From the NCBI GenBank assembly GCA_017645905.1, contig JAGCNO010000021.1:1-32865 (forward strand): DNA of 32,865 nucleotides, written 5' to 3'. Positions within the stretch are counted from its first letter, which is position 1. Each line of letters starts with the position of its first letter. Below are positions 1 to 6,823 of the stretch, piece by piece. The translations under genes and the position numbers were made by a program. This DNA comes from Prevotella sp. (GTDB taxonomy: Bacteria > Bacteroidota > Bacteroidia > Bacteroidales > Bacteroidaceae). Under the pieces are notes generated by a model. That model saw only the letters and a list, made by a program, of their open reading frames with translations, was not told the origin of the DNA and made no database searches.

Positions 1-124
1 AATGAAGAATGAAGAATGCTGCGCACAGCCAATGGTCAATATTCAATGGCCAATGGTCAATGGTCAATGGCCAATGGTCAATGTTTATACCTCTTTTCCT
101 GATTGTTATATTTTGCTTTGCCAT
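1..124 (-). CDS. Partial exported protein, N-terminus only (probable SusD or FAS1 partner of the upstream SusC)
   Basis: An ATG at 124-122, 14 bp after the stop of the SusC gene, opens a frame that stays open to the window edge (41 codons). It begins MAKQNITIRKRGINI, which resembles the leader MKKNAKISKRGNVRM of the FAS1 gene at 4942 and its twin at 8406, and it ends LCAAFFILH like them. Between these parts lie eight 7-bp repeat units (30-85) that code for a repeated DHWPL-type segment. The rest of the protein is outside the window. By position after a SusC it is most likely a SusD-family or FAS1 lipoprotein, but no mature domain can be seen. Frame and start are read directly; identity is inferred from position and leader similarity. 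Confidence 0.6.
   Translation of the reverse strand, partial: MAKQNITIRKRGINIDHWPLTIDHWPLNIDHWLCAAFFILH
30..85. repeat. Heptanucleotide array, CAATGGT type, 8 units
   Basis: Eight consecutive 7-bp units (CAATGGT, with variants CAATGGC, CAATATT, CAATGTT). Positions 1-17 hold a second heptamer type (AATGAAG), joined through TGCTGCGCACAGCC at 17-30. Both arrays lie within the leader of the partial minus-strand gene, so a one-unit change would shift its frame. Confidence 0.9.
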
Positions 125-138
125 AATGCTATTGATGT

Positions 139-3100
139 TTACAGGTTCAGTTTCACACCCACATGATAGCTGCGGCTCTGCGGCAACAGTCCGGCATCGA
201 TGCCCTGACTAATCACGGCCGTTCCATAGCTAAACTCGGGATCGGCTCCCAGATAATGGGTCACGGTAAAGATGTTCTCCACGGAGGCCCACACCTGCAT
301 GCCCTGAATGATTCGCGGACGTATGGGCAGGTCGTAGGTAAGGCTGACCTGTCGTAGCTTCAGGTAGGAGGCGTCCTCTATCCAGCGGTCGCTGAAGCGA
401 CTGTTGCCCATGGGGTCGCCAAAGGTGGCTTTGGGAACGTCGGTCTGCTGTCCGTCGGTCATCCAGCGTCGGCGCAGGGTCTGGCTCTGATTCGCCAGCG
501 TTGAGCCGTTCTCCAGCTGTTGGCGCAGGGCGTTGAACGCATCATTGCCAAGCGAATAGGTGAAGAACGCATCGAGCGTGAGGCGCCGCCACGTCAGGTT
601 AAAGCCGAAAGAGCCGTACACATCGGGGTTGGGGTCGCCGATGACGTCCATGTCGTGCTCGTCGATGATGCCGTCGGCCGTGCGGTCGGCGAAGTGAATG
701 TCACCAGCGGCAAAAGGCTGTCGACGCCCTGTTTCGTCGATGATTGCGAGGTTGGCCTGCTCAGCCTCCGCCTGGTCAGTGAAGACGCCCAGTGAGCGGT
801 AACCGTAGAAGACACCTAACGGGCGCCCCTCGCTGGTGAGCACGTTGGCTCCGAGCACCTGCGTCACGAAGTCGCCGTCGGTCAGGTGTTTTACCTTATT
901 CTTATAATGGCCTACGCTGAGGCGGGCATTGAGCTGCCAGTCGCGCTTGTCGATGAGACGGGCGCTGAGCGCTGCCTCAAAGCCTTCGTTCTGCAGCTCT
1001 CCGTCGTTGGTCCAGTAGCTCTCGAGCCCGTATTCGCGGTTGAGCTGCTTGCGCACCAGCAGGTCTTTCGTCGTGGAGCGGAAATAATCGGCACTCAGCG
1101 ACAGGCGGTTGTGAAGCATGCGCATGTCGATGCCTGCCGTGAGGGTGGCTGTGCGTTCCCACTTCAACTTCTCGTTGCCCACATTGGCCAGCACCAGTCC
1201 CTTGGCCAGACCGGCGAAGGGCGTTGTCTCGAAGTAGGTGCGGGTGACGCTGACGGGCAGGCCGTCGTTGCCGGCGAGGTCGTAGCCCACGTGGAGTTTG
1301 AGGTAGTTGATGGCCCTCAGCCTTTGCATGAAATGCTCATTGCTGACAATCCAGGCCGCGTTGACCGAGGGGAAGACTCCCCAGACCACTCCGCCCAGCT
1401 TCATTCCGCTGGCCTCCTTGCCAAAACGGCTGTTGGTCTCGAGCGTGGCCGATGCGGAGAGCAGATAGCGGTTGCGCAGGCTGAAGTCGGCCTGGGCATA
1501 CCAGGAAAGGGAGCGCCAGTCGTCGTTCACACCATTGGTAGTGCGCAGTGACGACGTGGTGACCGAGAGCGAGCGCAAGTTGTCGCTGCCCGTGTTGTAG
1601 CCCTGACCGTAGTCGCTTTGGAATGTGTCGTTGAGATAGCGGAAACCAGCTATTACTGAGACGTATGCCGACTGGCTGCTTTCTAGGCATAGCTTGGAGA
1701 GCTCGCCTGACAGGTCAAGGGTAAGTGTTGAGTGGCGGGTCATGAGCGAGGCGACGCTGTTCTGGGCTGTGCCGTACCAGTCGCCCTGGGCGTTGAGAAG
1801 CTCCACTTCGGGCAGTCCGTAGTCGGGCATGAATGAGCTCTCCTTCGTCTTGTCCCACGAATAGGCCGCCATGGCCTTCAGTGAGAAGTGTTCGGAGAAA
1901 GTGTATACGGGAGCCAGCGAGGCCGTGAAGCAATAGTTCTTGGTCTTGCCCTCGGCATTCTCAACGATGGCCAGGGGGTTGGCGACTCCCAATTCGTCGA
2001 CATCGGAAAGGCGGCCGAAGAGACGGCCCTGGGTGTCAAACTGATGGGGGCTATAGAGCGGAGACTTCAGGTAGGCTGTCAGGTATTGAGAGTTGAGAGC
2101 AGCCCCATCAGACCCATCATCCCCGAAGAGCTGTTGGGGCATGAGGTTGCGTGAGACCTGAGCAAAGGCGATGTCGGCACGAGTCTTTAAGTGCTTCGTC
2201 AGGTCTATGTCGCTGTTGAACCTGACGTTGAGGCGGTCGAAGTTGGTCTCGCGGATGATGCCGTCATTATGGGCGTAGCCTAAGGAGAAGGAGTAGAGGG
2301 CCACGTCGTCGCCTCCGCGGACTGCTATGCCATAGTTCTGTGTGGTGGCGGTATGGGAGATGACGTCCTGCCAGTCGGTGTCGTTGTGGCTGGCCTTATA
2401 GAAGGATGTCGACGGGTCGTCGTTGAGGAAACGGAGCTGTTGGGTGTTCTTGCTCCTCTTTGTTCCGCAAGCGTCCCTTTGGGCCGAGCGGGGTGATGGG
2501 TGTTGGGTGTCGGTTGATAGCAGGTCGGAGGCGAGTACGCGGTAGTCGGAAGCTCCGAGCATGGGAATGGCTTTACCCTGGCTGTGAATGCCGGCCGAGA
2601 GATTCACCTCTATCTCGGTGGCCATATTGTGACTGCGCTTGGTGGTGATGACGATGACGCCATTGGCTGCCTTTGCTCCCCAGATGGCAGTGCCGTTCTT
2701 CAGCACTTCTATGCGCTCAATATCGTCGGGGGAAATGAGTGCCAGGGGGTTGCCGAAATAGCCTTCGAGGAGGGTGTTGGGTGTTAGGTGTTGGGTGTTG
2801 GCTGTTGGGTGTTGGCTGTTGGGTGTTAGCTGTTGGCCATCGACGATGATGAGTGGCTGCGACTGCATGTTGAGGGAATGGAGTCCACGGATGAAGAAAG
2901 CATGTCCGCCGCCATCGAGTCCGCTATGGGTGATGCTCCTCAAGTGTCCGGCGAGCATGGATACGTTCTCGTCGGCTGTTAGGTGGTTTGGGGTGTTGGT
3001 GGTTTGGTGGTTTGGGGTGTTGGCTATTGAACGTGCTTGCAGTGAATATTCGTCGTAGGCTGGCTCTGCCTTTCCTGAGGGCAGCATGCGCACCAATATC

Positions 3101-3408
3101 TTATCAAGGCTGCCACGCAGCGGCCACAGCTGCATGTCGTAGCCGGGAGCCTCTATGCGAAGGATGGCATCGGCATTGGGCACGGTGAGCGTGAACAGTC
3201 CGTTTTCTTTGCTCATGGTCATTTTGGAATTAGACAAGCGAGATTCCCCACAACAGGTGTTGTCCACCACGGTGATGCGTGCTCCGGCAAAGGGCTCTCC
3301 CGTAGCATCGTCAACCACAGTTCCCTTGATCATTTGCGCCTGCGCTGCGCTAAATGAGAAATGAGAAATGAGAAATGAGAAATATATTTTGGCTATTCGC
3401 TTTTTCAT
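139..3408 (-). CDS. SusC/RagA-family TonB-dependent outer-membrane transporter
   Basis: 1089-residue SusC-like receptor expected to import oligosaccharides through the outer membrane with a SusD lid and TonB energy. The signal peptide (about residues 1-25, ending AAQAQ) is followed by a carboxypeptidase-regulatory-like domain (about 26-110), a plug with LIIVDGQQL and IERIEVLKNGTAIWGAKAANG, and a long beta-barrel ending VGVKLNL, the usual SusC C-terminus. The ATG at 3408 follows the upstream FAS1 stop by 6 bp, so it is co-transcribed. Oddities: four 7-bp repeats code for most of the hydrophobic signal segment. Three low-complexity inserts sit in frame: an 8-bp array before the plug, a 9-unit 7-bp array inside the plug, and a 48-bp dispersed element in the early barrel. 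The family call is secure; the substrate is unknown. Confidence 0.95.
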   Translation of the reverse strand: MKKRIAKIYFSFLISHFSFSAAQAQMIKGTVVDDATGEPFAGARITVVDNTCCGESRLSNSKMTMSKENGLFTLTVPNADAILRIEAPGYDMQLWPLRGSLDKILVRMLPSGKAEPAYDEYSLQARSIANTPNHQTTNTPNHLTADENVSMLAGHLRSITHSGLDGGGHAFFIRGLHSLNMQSQPLIIVDGQQLTPNSQHPTANTQHLTPNTLLEGYFGNPLALISPDDIERIEVLKNGTAIWGAKAANGVIVITTKRSHNMATEIEVNLSAGIHSQGKAIPMLGASDYRVLASDLLSTDTQHPSPRSAQRDACGTKRSKNTQQLRFLNDDPSTSFYKASHNDTDWQDVISHTATTQNYGIAVRGGDDVALYSFSLGYAHNDGIIRETNFDRLNVRFNSDIDLTKHLKTRADIAFAQVSRNLMPQQLFGDDGSDGAALNSQYLTAYLKSPLYSPHQFDTQGRLFGRLSDVDELGVANPLAIVENAEGKTKNYCFTASLAPVYTFSEHFSLKAMAAYSWDKTKESSFMPDYGLPEVELLNAQGDWYGTAQNSVASLMTRHSTLTLDLSGELSKLCLESSQSAYVSVIAGFRYLNDTFQSDYGQGYNTGSDNLRSLSVTTSSLRTTNGVNDDWRSLSWYAQADFSLRNRYLLSASATLETNSRFGKEASGMKLGGVVWGVFPSVNAAWIVSNEHFMQRLRAINYLKLHVGYDLAGNDGLPVSVTRTYFETTPFAGLAKGLVLANVGNEKLKWERTATLTAGIDMRMLHNRLSLSADYFRSTTKDLLVRKQLNREYGLESYWTNDGELQNEGFEAALSARLIDKRDWQLNARLSVGHYKNKVKHLTDGDFVTQVLGANVLTSEGRPLGVFYGYRSLGVFTDQAEAEQANLAIIDETGRRQPFAAGDIHFADRTADGIIDEHDMDVIGDPNPDVYGSFGFNLTWRRLTLDAFFTYSLGNDAFNALRQQLENGSTLANQSQTLRRRWMTDGQQTDVPKATFGDPMGNSRFSDRWIEDASYLKLRQVSLTYDLPIRPRIIQGMQVWASVENIFTVTHYLGADPEFSYGTAVISQGIDAGLLPQSRSYHVGVKLNL
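2442..2489 (-). repeat. 48-bp dispersed element, copy C
   Basis: The reverse complement matches the copies at 11786-11833 and 14416-14463, sharing the core GCCCAAAGGGACGCTTGCG and the flanking GAACACCC end. It contains two mini-palindromes (CCC-AAA-GGG and CGC-TT-GCG). Here it lies in frame inside the SusC coding sequence and adds the segment around SAQRDACGTKRS. Confidence 0.8.
2774..2836. repeat. Heptanucleotide array, GTGTTGG type, 9 units, inside SusC plug
   Basis: Nine 7-bp units (GTGTTGG, CTGTTGG, GTGTTAG) make exactly 63 bp, or 21 codons, and so keep the frame. On the coding strand they read as a Q/T/P/N/S/H-rich insert after LIIVDGQQL in the plug domain. Confidence 0.9.
2985..3024. 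repeat. Octanucleotide array, GGTTTGGG type, 5 units
   Basis: Five 8-bp units alternate between GGTTTGG(G/T) and GTGTTGG(T/C). They encode a polar stretch around NTPNHQTTNTPNH just upstream of the SusC plug. The period is 8 bp, unlike the 7-bp arrays elsewhere. Confidence 0.75.
3352..3379. repeat. Heptanucleotide array, AAATGAG x4, in SusC signal peptide
   Basis: Four perfect 7-bp units followed by a partial AAAT. On the minus strand they encode FSFLISHFSF, the hydrophobic core of the SusC signal peptide. A one-unit change would shift the frame before the mature protein. Confidence 0.95.
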
Positions 3409-3414
3409 AACTGC

Positions 3415-4029
3415 TTATTTTTCTACAGGTTCGAAAATGATGCGGTCAAGACGGAAGGAGCGTGCGTAGGTGCCTGAGGAGAACTCACGTGCTGTGACGT
3501 TGGTCGTGATGGTCAGGGTCGTCGTCGTAGGCAGTGTGGAAGGGTCGTTGCTCTCTTCCATCAGCCAGAGTCGGTCCGTGGTGTTGCTGACGGGAATCTC
3601 CACGTCTTTCAGGGCGAGCATGGTGGTTGTCTGCGTACCGCTGGTTATGAGTTCGCGGGCCTCGGCTGTAGTAGGCTTCTTGGTGGCGGAGCGCCCTTTG
3701 TCGTTCATATAGGTGAGGGTGAAGTTCACCTTCGTAGAGTCAAGCTCGGCCGTGGCCCCTTCTACGGTGGCTGGCAGGAAGACAGCATAGACGTTATAGG
3801 TTCCGGCGAGGAGGTTGGGGATGTCGAAGATGACCGTGGGGTTGGTCGATGTGGAGATGGGCATGACCTCAATGTAGCTCTCGCCGCTCACGTTCTCTAT
3901 AAGGCTGCTGGCGGTGACGCTTCGCTGATAGACGGAGGTGAGGGTGTTGTTGTAGGTGCGTCCGTTTTGCTTCTCAGCCTCCACGATGACTGGCTTGTCC
4001 CAGGTCTCCCGGCTGTCGAAGTTGAGCAA
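3415..4029 (-). CDS. C-terminal part of a frameshifted FAS1 lipoprotein gene
   Basis: This is the downstream half (about 204 codons from a TTG at 4029) of the gene that starts at 4942. Its frame stays open upstream past 4100, reading LPASNGTAWLCPLLNFDSRE, so it is very unlikely to be an independent gene. It carries no signal peptide. The sequence (SYIEVMPIS, PTVIFDIPNLLAGTYNVYAVF, FRLDRIIFEPVEK) resembles the C-terminal beta-rich module of the neighbouring FAS1 protein at 4955-6802 (GTYEIRLGY, FHFDYLEYVPV). It ends 6 bp before the SusC start. The break coincides with three GAGTGAG repeats at 4071-4091. Deleting one unit joins the halves into a 506-residue protein. The function of the module is unknown; surface glycan binding or adhesion is possible. 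Confidence 0.8.
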   Translation of the reverse strand: MLNFDSRETWDKPVIVEAEKQNGRTYNNTLTSVYQRSVTASSLIENVSGESYIEVMPISTSTNPTVIFDIPNLLAGTYNVYAVFLPATVEGATAELDSTKVNFTLTYMNDKGRSATKKPTTAEARELITSGTQTTTMLALKDVEIPVSNTTDRLWLMEESNDPSTLPTTTTLTITTNVTAREFSSGTYARSFRLDRIIFEPVEK

Positions 4030-4942
4030 GGGGCAGAGCCAGGCAGTGCCATTGCTGGCTGGCAGCTGGTGAGTGAGGAGTGAGGAGTGAGGGGGTGCGG
4101 TAGATCAGGTTTTCGACGATGGCCAGTCGGGTGCGGATGTCCTGCAGGGAGTCGGCGACGGAGGAGGCTTCGTCGTAGACCTTGAAGGAGGGCGCTATGC
4201 GGTCGTAAGCCTGCTGCCATGCCTCGTTGGTGGGCAGGAGCATGGTGTAGGTGGAGTCCTCGCGGGCGATGCTGCCCAGACCGTAGACAGGATGCTCGAG
4301 GAGACGGTTGTAGCTGACCCAGATGCTGTCGTAGACAGGGCGTCCCTGACCGTCGATGTCAATCTCTACGGAGTCGTCGACGTCGAACTTCACTTCATCG
4401 AAGCGGTGAATGAAGCTATAGAGCTCTGACAGCTCGGGGCGGGTCTCGATGTGCTCGTAGAGGTTGTTGACGTAGGGAATCTGAGTTTCGAGAAGGTGTA
4501 CTACGCCGTTGCTGGCTGGAAGCGCTTTGCTAAAGGGCGAGAAGTGATAAATCTTACCATTGAGCATTTCTATGCCTACGCTCTGCGGGGTAGAGGCAGG
4601 ATAGATGTGGCGGGCGATGTGGTTGGCCACCATTCGGCGCACGTCGGCGGCATTGGGGCTCTGGATGGGAGCAAAGACCGTGAGGGCCTGACTTGAAGCG
4701 AGCAGGTCGGCGTAGCCAGCCTGGCGCACCTGGGTGGCGAAGTCAGCCGTCTGTCCGCTCTTTTCAAGCAAGTCCATTACCGTGAGGTCCGCCCCTGTGG
4801 CAGGACCTTCGTCGTAGTGGTCAGTCCAGTCGGTGCAGGAAGAAGTGAGAAGTGATAAGTGATAAGTGAAAAGTGCTGCGCACAGCACGTTACAGGTCAT
4901 TCTCACATTACCTCTCTTGCTTATTTTGGCGTTCTTTTTCAT
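3974..4942 (-). CDS. N-terminal part of a frameshifted fasciclin (FAS1) domain lipoprotein gene
   Basis: The leader MKKNAKISKRGNVRM is followed by a hydrophobic stretch coded by 7-bp repeats and a lipobox-like LTSSC (Cys36), so this is a predicted lipoprotein. A first FAS1 domain spans about residues 50-165 (LTVFAPIQSPNAADV, NGVVHLLETQIPYV). A second starts near 170 (TYTMLLPTNEAWQQAYDRI). After about residue 284 the frame enters an unrelated tail (AASQQWHCLALPLAQLRQ), because a GAGTGAG array at 4071-4091 shifts it; the natural continuation is in the frame of 3415-4029. The gene follows the FAS1 gene at 4955 by 12 bp and is part of the same operon. FAS1 domains usually mediate adhesion or protein-carbohydrate contacts; the role here is inferred. 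A sequencing error cannot be excluded, but the break falls exactly on the repeat. Confidence 0.85.
   Translation of the reverse strand: MKKNAKISKRGNVRMTCNVLCAALFTYHLSLLTSSCTDWTDHYDEGPATGADLTVMDLLEKSGQTADFATQVRQAGYADLLASSQALTVFAPIQSPNAADVRRMVANHIARHIYPASTPQSVGIEMLNGKIYHFSPFSKALPASNGVVHLLETQIPYVNNLYEHIETRPELSELYSFIHRFDEVKFDVDDSVEIDIDGQGRPVYDSIWVSYNRLLEHPVYGLGSIAREDSTYTMLLPTNEAWQQAYDRIAPSFKVYDEASSVADSLQDIRTRLAIVENLIYRTPSLLTPHSPAASQQWHCLALPLAQLRQPGDLGQASHRGG
4071..4091. repeat. Heptanucleotide array, GAGTGAG x3, at the FAS1 frameshift
   Basis: Three perfect units. Reading frames on either side of this array belong to the same protein but are offset. Removing 7 bp (or adding 14) restores one frame of 507 codons including the stop from 4942 to 3415. 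Confidence 0.9.
4843..4877. repeat. Heptanucleotide array, AAGTGAT type, 5 units, in FAS1 signal peptide
   Basis: Units AAGTGAG, AAGTGAT, AAGTGAT, AAGTGAA, AAGTGCT. On the minus strand they encode LFTYHLSLLTS, the hydrophobic core just before the lipobox cysteine. It adjoins TGCTGCGCACAGCA at 4874-4887. Confidence 0.9.
4874..4942 (-). repeat. Duplicated leader cassette, copy 1
   Basis: About 69 bp nearly identical to 8338-8406. It encodes the N-terminal leader MKKNAKISKRGNVRM plus CNVLCAA and ends in the near-palindrome TGCTGCGCACAGCA (4874-4887) next to a heptamer array. It forms the start of the FAS1 gene. Confidence 0.85.
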
Positions 4943-4954
4943 AGTTTTCTCTCT

Positions 4955-6802
4955 TTAGTCTTTGTCTTCTGAATCGATTAAGCTGACGGGGACGTACTCC
5001 AGGTAGTCGAAGTGGAACTCGCCCAGCTCGCTCTCAATGTTCTTCACGCGGAAATAGTGGGGCGCATAGTCCTGGAAGGTGAAGGTGCCGACAATGAATC
5101 GCAGGGAGCCAACGTTCTGCCGCAGGGTCTTCTGTCCGTTGATGGCATAGACCGAGTTGGGCCCCTTCATATAGCCACGGTTACGCATCATCTTGTCGTT
5201 CTCGGCTCCGTTGTCGGTGGTCTGCTCGTCGCTTATCCATCCTATCTGTGGCTGCTCGCCGGTATAGTTGAACGAGACGGGTATGCCAATGATGTTGCCG
5301 TCGACGAAGAGCTGGGCGATGCCTCCCCACGAGCGTGCAGAGTAGCCGAGCCGAATCTCATAGGTTCCCGGTGGTACGGGCAGCATGCGGACGGTGACGT
5401 CGTACCATCCTCGGACGGAAATCTCGTCGCTCTGATAGTTGGTCCAGTAGTCTGACGACCACATGATGAACTTCGAGGCGTCGTTGAACTTGAAATAGTC
5501 GCCACAATAATCAGGGCTCATGGTGAAGCCTCCGAAGCCGTCGAGGTTGTTGAGCTTCCACCTTATATTGTTATTGGTGAGCTGTGGCGCTATGGCATAG
5601 GCGTCGAAGCGTATGCGTTTGTTGAGCACATCCTGCTGCATGACGGTCTCATCGTAGACGAGCATGTCGGTCAGCGAATGGATGAATCCATTGGCCCCGT
5701 CGATATTTGAGCGGCTCTCATCGACGCCGACATAACGGCCGTTCTGCTGCATGTTGAGCCGGTTGCCTGCCCGGAACTCAATGAGGCGGTATTTGAGCAT
5801 GGTCTCGTAGTATTCAAATCGCTTGTCCATGTAGTATGTCGAGGTGCTCGGTCCGCTGTAGATAAAGGCATTGGTAGACATCTGCCGGTTGAGCATGTGG
5901 TAGGAGACGAACCTGTTGAGGGCATTGCTGCGGTCGGTGGCATCGTCGGCCGCTTCATTGCCGTAATATTTCCGGGCGTAGGCCGTTAGGTCGTCTATGC
6001 TGTTGATGCCTGCTGCCTGCATGACGCTGTTAGGCTCGGCGAAGAGGGTGTAGCCCAGTCGGCGTTGCTGCAGGGGCTTCATGGTGTAGCCCAGGATGTT
6101 GACGAACTCCGTGGTGTAGGGGTTCTGGTAGTCCATGTCGTAGGTCTCGAGGATGGAGTCGTTGAGATGGGTGCGGCGCAGTGCTTCGGCAAAGATGCTA
6201 TAGTCGGGCAGGGCGTCGAGCAGGGCCCCGAGGGTCTCGTCGCTGGGCACGAGCACACGGTCTATGACGTGCACCACGCCGTTATGGAGCTCCACGTCGG
6301 GGCGTATCACCTCCGACATCTTATTGATGAGGATGGAGTTGCGTCCTTGCTCGTTGGGCCTGTAGGAGATGATGATGTAGCGGTTGTTCATGTTCGACGT
6401 GCCCAGGGCTCCCTCGGTGAAGTCCTTGGTCAGGTAGTCGATGGCGGTGGAGCGAATGATGTGGTTATAGACGATGTCGCGCTTTTCTTTCATCGAGAGC
6501 TGCCCTGCCTTGGCTTTTAGCTGCTCGCTGTTGGGTGTTGGCTCATGGAAGAAAGCGGCAAAGGCCTCGTCGGTGGGTATGAAGGCGGTGTAGTGGCCGT
6601 AGGTGGCCAGCAGTGACTCTTCGCCAGCCTCTTTCACAATCTGGGTAAAGACGCTGAACGAGTCGGGACGGTTCTCGATGTAGGTCGCCACCGTCTCGCC
6701 CTTAAACGTGTAGTAGCTGTCGCCCGCCAGCGAATCGCTGTCGCACGAGGCCAGCAGGATCAGATTAAGAAATGACAATATGAAAAAGTTCTGATACTTC
6801 AT
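4955..6802 (-). CDS. FAS1-domain lipoprotein with C-terminal beta-rich module
   Basis: 615 residues. The N-terminus has a short signal with lipobox LLASC (Cys20), so it is a predicted outer-membrane lipoprotein. FAS1 domain 1 covers about 38-190 (YTAFIPTDEAFAAFF, then HNGVVHVIDRVLVPS). FAS1 domain 2 covers about 195-390 (YTLFAEPNSV, then NGFIHSLTDMLVYDE). A beta-rich C-terminal module of about 215 residues follows (VPPGTYEIRLGYSARS, FHFDYLEYVPVS). The ATG at 6802 lies 21 bp after the SusD stop and the gene ends 12 bp before the next FAS1 gene, so all are in one operon with SusC/D. A two-unit remnant of the 7-bp repeat (near 6529-6542) codes for HEPTPNSEQ inside domain 1. The role is inferred from position: a surface glycan-binding or adhesion protein. 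The fold call is strong; function is not shown. Confidence 0.9.
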   Translation of the reverse strand: MKYQNFFILSFLNLILLASCDSDSLAGDSYYTFKGETVATYIENRPDSFSVFTQIVKEAGEESLLATYGHYTAFIPTDEAFAAFFHEPTPNSEQLKAKAGQLSMKEKRDIVYNHIIRSTAIDYLTKDFTEGALGTSNMNNRYIIISYRPNEQGRNSILINKMSEVIRPDVELHNGVVHVIDRVLVPSDETLGALLDALPDYSIFAEALRRTHLNDSILETYDMDYQNPYTTEFVNILGYTMKPLQQRRLGYTLFAEPNSVMQAAGINSIDDLTAYARKYYGNEAADDATDRSNALNRFVSYHMLNRQMSTNAFIYSGPSTSTYYMDKRFEYYETMLKYRLIEFRAGNRLNMQQNGRYVGVDESRSNIDGANGFIHSLTDMLVYDETVMQQDVLNKRIRFDAYAIAPQLTNNNIRWKLNNLDGFGGFTMSPDYCGDYFKFNDASKFIMWSSDYWTNYQSDEISVRGWYDVTVRMLPVPPGTYEIRLGYSARSWGGIAQLFVDGNIIGIPVSFNYTGEQPQIGWISDEQTTDNGAENDKMMRNRGYMKGPNSVYAINGQKTLRQNVGSLRFIVGTFTFQDYAPHYFRVKNIESELGEFHFDYLEYVPVSLIDSEDKD

Positions 6803-6823
6803 TTGGGTGATTGGTGATGGGTG

